DNA from: CAIKOD01 sp035543455
GTDB lineage: Archaea > Halobacteriota > Methanomicrobia > Methanomicrobiales > Methanospirillaceae
Length of the DNA: 64,000 nucleotides
Assembly (NCBI GenBank): GCA_035543455.1
Contig: DATKKE010000037.1
Location: 1 to 64,000, forward strand
Direction: 5' to 3'
A model generated the notes under the pieces. That model was not told the origin of the DNA. It was given only the letters and a program-made list of their open reading frames with translations, and did not search any database. The number at the start of each line of letters is the position of its first letter. Within the stretch, counting starts at the first letter, position 1. Shown here one piece after another: positions 1 through 8,913 of the stretch. The translations under genes and the position numbers were made by a program.

Positions 1-141
1 ATGTACCATGCATGTCTTCTCCAGGCATTCTTTTCAGGGCTTATTGCAGGTCAGATGGGAGAATCTTCGATTAATGCGGGACTGAAACACGCGGCGATCA
101 TGATGACGATCGCCTTGATCGTGTTTAATTTCGTGATTTGA
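1..141 (+). CDS. C-terminus of FlaJ/TadC-type pilus assembly membrane protein (partial)
   Basis: The frame is open from the first base of the window and stops at TGA 139-141, giving the last 46 residues of a protein that begins outside. The segment SGLIAGQMGE followed by GLKHAAIMM and a final hydrophobic helix resembles the C-terminal end of archaeal type II secretion F-domain proteins (FlaJ/TadC family), the polytopic platform of archaeal type IV pili and archaella. The pilin-like genes that follow fit this reading. The assignment rests on a short fragment, so the exact subfamily (pilus or archaellum) cannot be told. Confidence 0.7.
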   Translation: MYHACLLQAFFSGLIAGQMGESSINAGLKHAAIMMTIALIVFNFVI

Positions 142-362
142 CAAGAGCTACCAGGAACATTCCCTAACCCTCGCCGAACTGATAACTTTTTTACAGAGTT
201 CGCATCAAATCATTAATGAAATATCTCGGGAAGAAAATTAGGATTATTTTATTTTTTTTATAATTACCCATCTATATTACTTGAATAAGACCTCCTTTTG
301 TGTAAAATTATTATGTTCCTGTTGCCAATGCAAAGTGTAAAAAAATTTTGCGGAAAAAATTA

Positions 363-396
363 CGAAAGAAAAAAAAAGAATTAAGCCTGTTCAGGC
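363..396 (-). terminator. Hairpin plus T-tract downstream of the LamG-like pilin gene
   Basis: On the minus strand the stop codon of the 391-1656 gene sits inside a short hairpin (GCCTG / CAGGC, loop of two) followed after about seven bases by nine consecutive T. A T-rich tract alone is enough for archaeal termination, and the added hairpin makes this the clearest terminator-like site in the window. Confidence 0.5.
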
Positions 397-1656
397 CCCA
401 TAATTCTGATAATTCTGCTGAATTTCGGTGGAAGTAAGTGCCCTATTATACAATGCAAGGTTACCAATTCCTCCCTGGAAATAGAAAGCATCGGATGGAT
501 TCGAGGAATAGTTCTGTTCCCCGATACGTACCGGGTAATTATTATTCTCCAGGTTTACTGGCACAGGACCCAGTCCTGAAGTTACATCTGGAACATTGCT
601 ATTATCATAGACTAACGGTTGAGGTACACCGTTATTATAAATACTTAACTGGCCGTTTTGAACTGTGACGGTTAAGTAATTCCATTGGTTTGCCTGGACG
701 GGAGAAGTCGTTGTGATTCCCTGGTAGTGTTGACCGGTTGAAGCATCATTCCATTCAAATAATAATCGGTCACCCAATTGGAAGACTTGATAATTGTCAT
801 TTTCGTTCGATGAACTGCTCCCTTGATTATTGGTAACTCCCTTCCCGATGAGCTGGTGCCAACCGACTCCATTCGGCCCTGAATATGGAACGACATTACT
901 AGGATTGTACCAGAGTGAAATTGACATGTCCCCGGTAAATTTCAGATTGGGATCATCCGGGTACGACATAAACTGCTGGCCATTGAATGTCCGGTATGAC
1001 ATATTTCCAGGTCCCAGCGTCGGACTAATCGGGGCATTCGAATCAGGTGTTGGGGTAATAGTGCTGCAATTCGAATAATATACATTTCCTCCCAGCATCC
1101 CCCCTACCATCGGGAGGGCACTCGTCCCCTGGGTAATAATACCGTCAGAATTGGACATTACAAGGATGTGGGCATCTTCGTCAATCAACTGGATCGTCCA
1201 CTTCCCGTTTGTCATGAGACGCATTGCGCCCATTGGAAGATGTGGGCTCACCACGCAGTCACAGGGACCAGTTCCAGGTGTGTTATTCGGGTAGATATAC
1301 AGAGTCTGCCCGTAGGGGTTTCCCACAACCTCGCTTGTCACCGGGGTCATATTTCTCCCATCAGGGGATAGTGCCTTCATGGTTACCCGTGCACCGCCCG
1401 AAGGTTTCTGTTGTCCTGACAAGTAAAACGGCTCTCCGGCCTTAGGGAGCATGTATAATACCTGCGCCTGCAAACCCCCGGGCTGCACTACATTCACCGG
1501 TCCAACTTCACTGGCAATATAAACCGATTTCGGAAAGAGGTTTGGCATCAGGAATGCTGCAACAACTGCAGCAAGACCGATAACGAGCAGGATAATCAGG
1601 ATAGTCCCGACGACATCCGATACCCCGCTATTATTATTCAATTCCTTGATTTTCAT
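391..1656 (-). CDS. Large type IV pilin-like protein with C-terminal LamG/concanavalin-like domain
   Basis: The predicted product has about 421 residues. The N-terminus MKIKELNNNSG is followed by GVSDVVG and a roughly 25-residue hydrophobic helix, the archaeal class III (PibD/EppA-processed) pilin signature of the Pilin_N/DUF1628 family. Residues from about 225 onward resemble a LamG/laminin-G-like fold, with motifs such as SISLWYNP, RIGEQNY and the closing GNLALYNRALTSTEIQ found in concanavalin-like lectin domains. The product is therefore probably a surface filament subunit or pilin-like anchor displaying a carbohydrate-binding module. The frame stays open 162 bases upstream, but that extension has no signal character. 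The ATG at 1656 directly precedes the pilin signature and has AGGGG upstream. It is transcribed divergently from 1818-2135. Confidence 0.75.
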   Translation of the reverse strand: MKIKELNNNSGVSDVVGTILIILLVIGLAAVVAAFLMPNLFPKSVYIASEVGPVNVVQPGGLQAQVLYMLPKAGEPFYLSGQQKPSGGARVTMKALSPDGRNMTPVTSEVVGNPYGQTLYIYPNNTPGTGPCDCVVSPHLPMGAMRLMTNGKWTIQLIDEDAHILVMSNSDGIITQGTSALPMVGGMLGGNVYYSNCSTITPTPDSNAPISPTLGPGNMSYRTFNGQQFMSYPDDPNLKFTGDMSISLWYNPSNVVPYSGPNGVGWHQLIGKGVTNNQGSSSSNENDNYQVFQLGDRLLFEWNDASTGQHYQGITTTSPVQANQWNYLTVTVQNGQLSIYNNGVPQPLVYDNSNVPDVTSGLGPVPVNLENNNYPVRIGEQNYSSNPSDAFYFQGGIGNLALYNRALTSTEIQQNYQNYGA

Positions 1657-1817
1657 AAAGACCCCTGTATATGAATTCTTACCCCCCTTCGTGTATAATA
1701 ATTTGTAACAAGGTACAACCTGACCGGGATTCAGGAGTGTAATATCATATCGGGTTTTCTTTCGTTGGAAAAAGATAAAAATATACCCGAATAGCATGAA
1801 AGAATTACTGGAGACCA

Positions 1818-2135
1818 ATGAAAAAAATACTCTGTCAGATACTGTTTTGCCTGGCGGGTGTCAGATTTGCTGTTTCCACAGTTTCAGCAGTAGTTGCAGG
1901 GAACAGCACTGCCGGAACCAGCGCAGCCCCGGTAAAAATAACAACGACCATCACATACATTCCTGCTTCATATAGTCCGCCCGTTACGGCATCCCAGGCT
2001 TCGCTACCCCTTCCAGGCCAGGAGATCCTCCTCGTAATAGGGATCCTTATCATCGTTATTGCCTTAGTCGGGCTGATCTGGAGATATTTACATCCGAAAT
2101 ATGTTCCACCTGAAGAGAAAAAGAAAGAATCGTGA
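1818..2135 (+). CDS. Small secreted or membrane-anchored protein of unknown function
   Basis: The product has 105 residues. Residues 1-26 look like a signal peptide, followed by a Thr/Ala/Pro-rich stretch, one strong transmembrane helix (about 70-90) and a charged Lys/Glu tail. The topology suggests a short ectodomain with the C-terminus in the cytoplasm. A GGAG ribosome binding site lies 5 bases before the ATG. Its position between pilin genes suggests a role in the same surface structure, but this is inference and I recognise no family. An opposing open frame at 1835-2170 lacks any such organisation. Confidence 0.6.
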   Translation: MKKILCQILFCLAGVRFAVSTVSAVVAGNSTAGTSAAPVKITTTITYIPASYSPPVTASQASLPLPGQEILLVIGILIIVIALVGLIWRYLHPKYVPPEEKKKES

Positions 2136-2252
2136 GATGAATTAATTTTTTTACGTCTTTGTTCTGACAAGAATTCAATGATAGGAGTAGTATTATAATG
2201 GTCACGTCAGGTAATGCTTTATAAAGGATAAACCAATATCTTCAAATAGATC

Positions 2253-3758
2253 ATGGTGGCTTCGCAGAGCGATGGTGCTGTATCTGAGATTATCGGGTTC
2301 ATCCTTATACTTGCAATTATCGCTATTGTCGCCTCGTTGTATCTCACGTATGTAGTCCCTTCCCAGGGTCGGGACCTTGAGATTACCCATATGGCCCTGA
2401 TTCAGAACGAATTCCTTGACTATACGACATCGGTAGATTCGCTCTGGATAAACGAGCAGAATGTAACCATCATCAATCCCTTCATTCTTGGAACGAATCC
2501 CGGAATATCACAAGGATCATTCCTTAACCTGCCCCTGTTCCAGCCATTACCGTCCAGTGGGACAATGAGTGTAAACGGGCCAAACGGAGGGACCACGGTA
2601 CAGGTCGATGCCACGCAATACCGAAACGGGGTAAGTCCTGACCAGGGCAGCAGTGATTATTCGATCATTCCCGTTGGGGGGGGGAATTTCCCGCTGGCGA
2701 CGTCCCCTAACCATATATATGCGATCATCACAACGGGAACGACACGCGCAACAAATCCAACAGTAGTCCCTTCAAAATCGATTGTAAGTCTCTACAACAG
2801 CACAAAAAATTCCTGGAACATCACGATTTCAGCAGTTCCAAAGGTCGATTATACCAATTCAGGAAAGAATGTGACGACTGATATTATTGTAAATTCATCG
2901 GTCCAGAAACTGATCGGCAACCAGATGTATCCGGTAAGCCGTGAAACAACCATAAAAAGCGATGCAGATCCGAATACCAATTACACGGTCGATATGATTG
3001 ATATAATAGACCAGGCCTATAATCTGGACGCAAATATTACCTATCCGCAGGTCGTCAATACCCTCTCCCAGAATGTCGGGCAATCGGGTAGTCTTATTTC
3101 CAATGTGAATATGCGTGTGGAATATGGATATGGGCCGAAGGCACCGTCTTCGACAATGATAGTGCCTATCCACCAGGCAGGGTCTCTTGAATACCAGTCG
3201 CAGAACAACTACTGGATCCAGCAGAATTATATTTACCAGATGGGGGGGGTTTTTGTCAGCCAGAGCGATGGTGCGGTAACGAAAATCCCCCCTGCGATAG
3301 TAATTTCAAGGAGCCAGGCAGACCCAACGGTGGCTCTTGTACAGATCACGGATTTTACCGTGAATGGAAAAAGCAGTGTTTCCAGCACCGGGCTTGTTCA
3401 TGCAGATACCGCATCTCAGGTATCAGATGGTCGCGGGATTCCCCAATATACCAACGCAGGGGTGGTTACCATCACGGTTAACAATGCAAATAATCAGGGT
3501 CTTGCACCTGCCTGGAATATTGCAATGGATCGTATCAGCCTGATTGCGCAAAATACGGGGGGGGTTCCCTATATTCCAGGGGCGGCAGGATTCGACCCGG
3601 TAAACAACTGGATCCTGGTAACCTACGGGACGTCATCCAATAACTACAATACTACTCTCCAGGTACAGGGACAAAGTGGCGTAACACTTATGTATACACC
3701 TGTTAGTCTCAACGTGTATGTCGAACCTGAAGCATCCGGGTCGCAAGCCGGACACTAA
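2253..3758 (+). CDS. Large type IV pilin-like surface protein with three poly-G tracts
   Basis: The product has 501 residues. The N-terminus SQSDGAVSEIIG followed by a long aliphatic helix to about residue 35 is the archaeal type IV pilin signal and polymerisation segment. The rest is a large Asn/Thr/Ser/Gly-rich ectodomain with many N-x-S/T sequons, and I recognise no named domain in it. It is far longer than ordinary archaeal pilins (100-200 residues), so it may be a minor pilin, tip protein or pilin-anchored adhesin. A second copy of the string SQSDGAV occurs internally near residue 335. Three runs of 8-9 G lie inside the frame (2676-2684, 3242-3249, 3557-3564). No strong ribosome binding site is visible, so the start rests on the signal peptide. 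Confidence 0.75.
   Translation: MVASQSDGAVSEIIGFILILAIIAIVASLYLTYVVPSQGRDLEITHMALIQNEFLDYTTSVDSLWINEQNVTIINPFILGTNPGISQGSFLNLPLFQPLPSSGTMSVNGPNGGTTVQVDATQYRNGVSPDQGSSDYSIIPVGGGNFPLATSPNHIYAIITTGTTRATNPTVVPSKSIVSLYNSTKNSWNITISAVPKVDYTNSGKNVTTDIIVNSSVQKLIGNQMYPVSRETTIKSDADPNTNYTVDMIDIIDQAYNLDANITYPQVVNTLSQNVGQSGSLISNVNMRVEYGYGPKAPSSTMIVPIHQAGSLEYQSQNNYWIQQNYIYQMGGVFVSQSDGAVTKIPPAIVISRSQADPTVALVQITDFTVNGKSSVSSTGLVHADTASQVSDGRGIPQYTNAGVVTITVNNANNQGLAPAWNIAMDRISLIAQNTGGVPYIPGAAGFDPVNNWILVTYGTSSNNYNTTLQVQGQSGVTLMYTPVSLNVYVEPEASGSQAGH
2676..2684 (+). repeat. G9 homopolymer tract inside pilin gene (first of three)
   Basis: Nine consecutive G encode Gly-Gly-Gly within the 2253-3758 gene. Runs of eight G follow at 3242-3249 and 3557-3564. 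A one-base slip in any of them would truncate the protein. Confidence 0.9.
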
Positions 3759-3861
3759 TCGGAATTCCGAAGAACACCATGGCACCTGTTAATGCCGGTA
3801 AAGAAGAACCACTAAAAAATTCAGAAAGAGAACTCCCCTTTAATTAGGTTCTAAACTACGA

Positions 3862-5484
3862 ATGGATGGGAATAACGTGAAACAATTTTTGAATCCTGAA
3901 GTACAAAAAAATTCTGGTGTCTCTGAAGTAATCGGTGTTATTATCCTCGTTTCATTGGTAGTCCTTGCTTTTGGCATTATAAGCCTTGTTCTCGTATCAC
4001 AACCCCAGAAAGAGCAAATTCCTGAAATTACCACGGTTATTGCAAATATAACTAATTCAACGACAGCACAGAATTTTGTCTATATTACCCATAGCGGTGG
4101 GGACAGTCTGAAAACCGGTCAATATCGCATCTTTATCAACCATATCGACAGGACATCAAAAATCACGAGTATCAATGGTGATAACGGAGACTCGAATTGG
4201 AATGCCGGGGAAACCCTCGTAGTACCATTAGGTAATGAAACGCCTGCGCTGGTTCAGATATATTATCAGGGAGCTACGACTACCGATCTTCTTGTTGAAC
4301 ATACCCTGCAGCCCGGTGTGGAGTATTCACCTGCTCCTACGCAACCTGGTGCGATGGTAACCGCAATTACCCCAAACAGCGCAATTACGGGAGACAGTGT
4401 ATCGATAACGAACCTTGGAGGGTCCGGGTTCCAGTCCGGTGCATCAGTAAAGCTTACCCAATCCGGGTCACCCGATATTTCAGCCACATCGGTAAATGTC
4501 ATATCATCGAACCAGATTACCTGCCAACTTAATCTTGCCGGAGCAGCAGCCGGCAGCTGGAATGTAGTGGTTACCAATCCCGATATGCAGACCGGGACCT
4601 TAATGAACGGGTTCACGGTTCTCAGCCTGCCTCCGGCAGTAAAGGCCATCACACCCTCCTCCGGGAACCGGGGCACTATCGTGGCCATTAGCAATATTCA
4701 GGGAACCGGATTTCAGTCCGGAGCGACGGTGAAGCTGATACAGACCGGCCAGCAGGATATTATAGCGTCCGGAGTGACTGTCGTATCTCCTACACAGATT
4801 GCCTGTTCATTTAATCTCATCGGGGTGAATGCAGGTCTATGGAGTGTGATAGTCACCAATCCCGATCTCCAGTCCGGTACCCTGGCAAATGGGTTCACCA
4901 TCAACAGCCCAGCTCCGACCCTTACCGTAAGAAGTCCGACTTCAGGTAACCGGGGCTGGCCGGTGAACATCACTCTTACCGGAACAGGGTTCCAGCCAGG
5001 TGCAACGCCAGGTATGAGCAGATCCGGATCAAGCACAATCACCGCATTCAATATCGTGGTTGTTTCACCCACGCAGATTACATGCACCTTTGACCTTGCC
5101 GGGGCTGCGACAGGTAACAATTGGGCTATCAGTGTGACCAATACGGATGGACGATCTTCGGGCAAGATGTCGTTCACGGTCAGCAGTCCGAACCCGACCG
5201 TAGCCTCAATTTCACCAGCTACTGGTCAACACGGAACACAAGTCACGATTACAAATATTGCCGGGACAGGTTTCCAGCCAGGTGCTGTGGTATTATTTGC
5301 AACAAATACCGGTATGAACCAGAATACAATGTCCCTGGCTAATGTAAATGTTATTTCGGCCACCCAAATCAGTGGTTTATTAAATATTCCCTCAACACAA
5401 TCCATAAACACATACTATGTCAGGGTTACGAACACAGACGGAAAAAATGGGAGGTCTAGTGCGAGAATTTTCAATGTGGTTTGA
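3862..5484 (+). CDS. Type IV pilin-like protein with four IPT/TIG-like immunoglobulin domains
   Basis: The product has 540 residues. The segment NSGVSEVIGVIILVS near residues 17-31 is the archaeal pilin signal, followed by a hydrophobic helix. After a beta-rich domain (about 45-150), four repeats of 90-95 residues follow, each with the pattern ITP-S---G--V-ITN--GTGFQ-GA--KL and ending in V-VTNPD---G-L-NGF. These are IPT/TIG-like immunoglobulin folds. The protein should form a stalk-like surface adhesin anchored through its pilin helix. Together with the two preceding pilin-like genes it forms a surface filament locus. The same IPT-like unit opens the giant PEGA/PKD protein at 27010. The start is the ATG preceding the signal; ribosome binding is weak. 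Confidence 0.78.
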   Translation: MDGNNVKQFLNPEVQKNSGVSEVIGVIILVSLVVLAFGIISLVLVSQPQKEQIPEITTVIANITNSTTAQNFVYITHSGGDSLKTGQYRIFINHIDRTSKITSINGDNGDSNWNAGETLVVPLGNETPALVQIYYQGATTTDLLVEHTLQPGVEYSPAPTQPGAMVTAITPNSAITGDSVSITNLGGSGFQSGASVKLTQSGSPDISATSVNVISSNQITCQLNLAGAAAGSWNVVVTNPDMQTGTLMNGFTVLSLPPAVKAITPSSGNRGTIVAISNIQGTGFQSGATVKLIQTGQQDIIASGVTVVSPTQIACSFNLIGVNAGLWSVIVTNPDLQSGTLANGFTINSPAPTLTVRSPTSGNRGWPVNITLTGTGFQPGATPGMSRSGSSTITAFNIVVVSPTQITCTFDLAGAATGNNWAISVTNTDGRSSGKMSFTVSSPNPTVASISPATGQHGTQVTITNIAGTGFQPGAVVLFATNTGMNQNTMSLANVNVISATQISGLLNIPSTQSINTYYVRVTNTDGKNGRSSARIFNVV

Positions 5485-5765
5485 TCAGGATTAAGGTAAA
5501 ACTGGTCTGCACCATTTTTTGCTACTTTAAAAAAAATTCCGGATCTTTGCAAGGATAATATCGCTATGGGGGTATCTGCTATGCCTCAATAGGTTACCCC
5601 GTTGTTCAAATACAGGACGATACTGTTCTGGCTCTGTCATGTCATTTTCCGATACTGTCCGGGACGATAGCAGCACTACATTGAAGCCAACCGGACAATA
5701 ATCACGTGGACTGCCCGGAAAAGTATATTTATGAGTTAAAAAAAATCTGAATCCTCTAAGAAGCG

Positions 5766-6326
5766 TTACGTACCTTCATTTTCCTCCACCTGCATCACTA
5801 AATCCGCAAATGTCGACAGCTGCGTAACCAGTGCAGGGTCCAGCCCTTTTTCAACGGCGAGAAGTACACCAAAAACATCGTATAACCGGAGCTTGTTGGT
5901 CATGAAATGGATAAATTTCGAGATCGTGACTGACGGGGAATATAGGAGCATCGTTGAGACATCATCGAAGAAAAGGCATTTTTTCTCCCCGGGTACGGAC
6001 TTGAGCAGCTCCGTGAGAACGATCCCGATATCGGTCAGGTTGCCCGGGTTTGAGATATAACGGCATTGCGGGTCATCCATGTCTGTCGGCCCCCCCGAAT
6101 ACTTCGTTACCGCATCCACTACGTGTACCCGTGAAAGATCGATTCCGGCAGCCGAATAGGTTCTCTTGATCACCATATTGGGGAGGGTAACTGAGAGAAG
6201 GATCACCGAATACCCGTTCGTCGTCGTCTCGCGGATTACTTCCAGGTTCAACTGCCGGAGCTTTCGTGATTCGGCGAGCAGGAGAATGATCCTGTTCTCT
6301 TCGAGTGCTTTGATTGAAAAACCCAT
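5766..6326 (-). CDS. RecA/KaiC-like (DUF7504/MEDS-like) signalling partner protein
   Basis: The product has 186 residues. It shows an alternating beta-alpha pattern (IILLLAES, GYSVILLSV, RVHVVDAVT, KKCLFFDDVSTML) like KaiC/RecA-superfamily domains, including a Walker B-like LFFDD. No Walker A P-loop is present, so ATP hydrolysis is doubtful. The C-terminal part FGVLLAVEKGLDPALV resembles the end of such domains in methanogen signalling proteins. It begins 7 bases after the receiver-PAS gene ends and is almost certainly co-transcribed with it, so it may be a downstream effector or scaffold. Family assignment is from fold pattern only. Confidence 0.5.
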   Translation of the reverse strand: MGFSIKALEENRIILLLAESRKLRQLNLEVIRETTTNGYSVILLSVTLPNMVIKRTYSAAGIDLSRVHVVDAVTKYSGGPTDMDDPQCRYISNPGNLTDIGIVLTELLKSVPGEKKCLFFDDVSTMLLYSPSVTISKFIHFMTNKLRLYDVFGVLLAVEKGLDPALVTQLSTFADLVMQVEENEGT

Positions 6327-6333
6327 GATAACG

Positions 6334-8082
6334 CTAACGGATCAGATATTTCCTGTATGCATCCGGGATGGACGAAAATCCTTCGATAATTGCCTGGTTC
6401 AGGTCCCGAAGGTTCGCTAATATCTGTTCGGCATTCCTGATCTGGGTCTGCAGCTGGAGGCGGATCTCATCCCCGGTAACATCTCCTGCTCCGACCTGAT
6501 CCCTGATATCAGAAAGACGGTCTGCAATAAGTTCTACAGGATTTTTAAGCCGCATTGCCGTTTCGGCAATATAGGCTATCAGGGCTTTTTCCGTCTCTCT
6601 CTGTTTTGTAAGGTCTCTTGCGATCGTGGCGAGCCCGACAATCTCATTTTGTGCACCACGGATCGGTGAGAGTGAAAGGGATACCTCTACCCGTGAACCA
6701 TCTTTTTTCAGACGGAATGCATCAAAATGCTGATGGTATTCGCCCTTCAGTATCCGCTCCACTATCTCGTCGAGCTGGCCGACACCGTCGTCAGGGACGA
6801 GGCGGAGGGCAGGGGTCCCGATTATTTCTTCTGCAGGATAGCCAAAAATTCTCTCAGCCCCCTTATTCCATGTTGTAATAATATGGTTCAGGTCTTCGCC
6901 GATTATTGCATCGTCAGATGAGGTTACAATCGCAGCAAGCAATGCGATAACCTCCTCGCCCTTCTTAATTGCGGTAATATCCCTGCTTACACCACGATAC
7001 CCAAGAAGTTTACCTGCTTTTGAGAAATAGGGAATGGCGCTGGATTCGAGTACAATGATTCTGCCAGCCTTATGGTGCGTGTGAGTCTCTATAAGATGAA
7101 TTTCTTGGTGATCGATAAGGCTTTTCTCAAATATATCACGGACTTTTTTTCCGTCTTCGAATGAGATGAATTCCGAAGGTGTATGTCCGATCATCTCCTC
7201 TGGTTGAAAACCAAGCAGGGAAATGCTCCTCGGGCTGACATATTTGAACCGGCCCTTTGCATCGATAAGCCAGATCATATCGTGGATTTCTTCAACCAGC
7301 ATGCGGTATTTTTCATGGCTTTCGTGGAGTGCCTTCTCGATTTTTTTCTGCTCTGTCAGGTCGATGAAACTCTCAACAAGTACAGGTCTTTCATTCAAAG
7401 TGATTTTAGCAACACTTTTTATCACCGGTTTTCGCGACCCGTCATTCGTTATAAGTGTCCGTTCGATACTATCCAGGGTCTCATCGAGATCGGTTATCGG
7501 GCAGGCCCCCTCTTCTGAGGGGCAGATCATATTAAAACAGGGTTTTCCGATGATCTCTTTCTCGGTACTGCCCATCATCCGGAGCGCTGCCGGGTTGATG
7601 CCGATCACTTCATGGGTCTCTGCATCGATGATGAGCACCCCCGATGGGAGCGAGTCGAGAATAAGACGCAGCCGTTCTTCAGAATTTTTCAACTCCAGCT
7701 CCGCCCTCCTTTGTTCAACGGCCCTCTTCATTTTATGGGAAAGCGAAAGGAATTCGGCTTTCGGATCTCCTGCCCGTATGAGATAAAAATCCGCCCCGTT
7801 ATTAATCGCATCCGATGCTACCTGTTCCTGTCCTTTTCCCGTAAATAAGATAAACGGTGTGAGATTACCCGATGATCTAAGCTTTTTTAAGAACTCTATG
7901 CCATTCATTTCCGGCATATCATAGTCCGAGACGATCACATCGTAAGAAGATGTCTTCATTTTTCCGAGCGCTTCCCCGGCAGAAAGAGCTGTATCAACCG
8001 AGAAGGTTTTATGTTTTTTAAGGTATATGCCGGTAATTTCAAGAAGCGACGGGTCGTCATCTACCAGCAGGACTGATATCAT
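6334..8082 (-). CDS. Receiver domain protein with three PAS domains (atypical response regulator, no kinase ATPase)
   Basis: The product has 582 residues. Residues 1-120 are a CheY-like receiver with the acidic pair DDD near 8-10, phosphoacceptor Asp in SDYDMP, and Thr in LFTGKG. The usual conserved Lys position reads YLIRAGDP, apparently Arg. Three PAS/PAC units follow (about 130-250, 255-375, 380-500), each ending in a D-T-K/RE linker. The first PAS has a Cys-rich motif, KPCFNMICP followed by GACPITD. The last 80 residues are helical, resembling a DHp segment, but no HATPase domain follows. It is probably a phosphorylated sensor-relay protein acting with the neighbouring RecA-like protein. 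Confidence 0.8.
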   Translation of the reverse strand: MISVLLVDDDPSLLEITGIYLKKHKTFSVDTALSAGEALGKMKTSSYDVIVSDYDMPEMNGIEFLKKLRSSGNLTPFILFTGKGQEQVASDAINNGADFYLIRAGDPKAEFLSLSHKMKRAVEQRRAELELKNSEERLRLILDSLPSGVLIIDAETHEVIGINPAALRMMGSTEKEIIGKPCFNMICPSEEGACPITDLDETLDSIERTLITNDGSRKPVIKSVAKITLNERPVLVESFIDLTEQKKIEKALHESHEKYRMLVEEIHDMIWLIDAKGRFKYVSPRSISLLGFQPEEMIGHTPSEFISFEDGKKVRDIFEKSLIDHQEIHLIETHTHHKAGRIIVLESSAIPYFSKAGKLLGYRGVSRDITAIKKGEEVIALLAAIVTSSDDAIIGEDLNHIITTWNKGAERIFGYPAEEIIGTPALRLVPDDGVGQLDEIVERILKGEYHQHFDAFRLKKDGSRVEVSLSLSPIRGAQNEIVGLATIARDLTKQRETEKALIAYIAETAMRLKNPVELIADRLSDIRDQVGAGDVTGDEIRLQLQTQIRNAEQILANLRDLNQAIIEGFSSIPDAYRKYLIR

Positions 8083-8352
8083 AATGGTCTCCTTAAATAC
8101 GTTGATTGTTTGTATACTTCAGATAACCGAAAAAATGTTCCCCGTTCTTAAATATCTATCCAAAGATTCTCTGTAATGTTTCATTAATCGTACCACTTTT
8201 TTTAAACGGTTCGATTGATATCCGACCTGAACGTATCATGAATTTAATCTCAAAGCAACTTTTTCGGCTTTTATACCGGAGAATTCCATGGAAATTGAAA
8301 TGTGTCAATCAGTCAGGAGGGAAAAAAGTTCGTTCAGTTCAAAGAGGTGGGA

Positions 8353-8853
8353 TTATTGTTCAATTACTATATGGTAAGGACTCGGGAGTTTATGGCCGCC
8401 ATGTTTGAGGGCTTCCTTGCATTTGTCGACATACTGCGATGTCGTGAATACCGTGAAGATCCTCTGTTTTGAATCAACCCTGGCGGCAGTGCCCACTGCT
8501 TTTCCGAATGCAAGACGCATTCCTTCCGAAACACGGTCAGCCCCTGCTCCTGTTGCCTGTTTGTTTTCACGGAGCACATGATGCGGGTACACCCGGAGTT
8601 TCATGTGAAAATTCGCCCTTCCTACATCTTTCATCAATCGCCTGTTGATGGCGATACGGGCAGCTTCAAGGGCGGTATGTCTGATCTGGCAACTCTCGTC
8701 GACGATGAGATGGGTCTCAACCGGGAATTCCTGCGAGAGGTTACCCATTTCAAATTGCACGATCTTGCTCCCCGGAACACCGCCCATGTATTCCCTGCGG
8801 GTATATGCCTTCTTTGCAAGATTCCTATACATTTTTCCTGGTTTTCGTACCAT
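8353..8853 (-). CDS. rpl10e: 50S ribosomal protein L10e (uL16)
   Basis: The 166-residue product matches archaeal/eukaryotic L10e throughout. It opens with MVRKPGKMYRNL, contains the basic segment KAYTRREYMGGVPGSKI, and carries the L16-type core HMKLRVYPHHVLRENK with GADRVSEGMRLAFGK. It is a large-subunit protein near the peptidyl-transferase centre and the tRNA elbow. The length fits the family. It stands alone here, downstream of an ABC transporter on the same strand, and is probably transcribed separately. Confidence 0.95.
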   Translation of the reverse strand: MVRKPGKMYRNLAKKAYTRREYMGGVPGSKIVQFEMGNLSQEFPVETHLIVDESCQIRHTALEAARIAINRRLMKDVGRANFHMKLRVYPHHVLRENKQATGAGADRVSEGMRLAFGKAVGTAARVDSKQRIFTVFTTSQYVDKCKEALKHGGHKLPSPYHIVIEQ

Positions 8854-8913
8854 TGCTCAGAACTCCGGATTCCTGTTCGTTCTTTATAAAAAGGAGATAT
8901 TCGCTATTAAAAC

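Noticed and set aside
1835..2170. A 111-codon minus-strand frame opposite the small signal-peptide protein
   Set aside because: The plus-strand frame has a signal peptide, a membrane helix and a ribosome binding site, while the minus-strand frame has none.
4266..5177. Two minus-strand open frames of 142 and 154 codons
   Set aside because: They are shadows of the repetitive IPT/TIG-encoding plus-strand gene; their repeated text mirrors those repeats.
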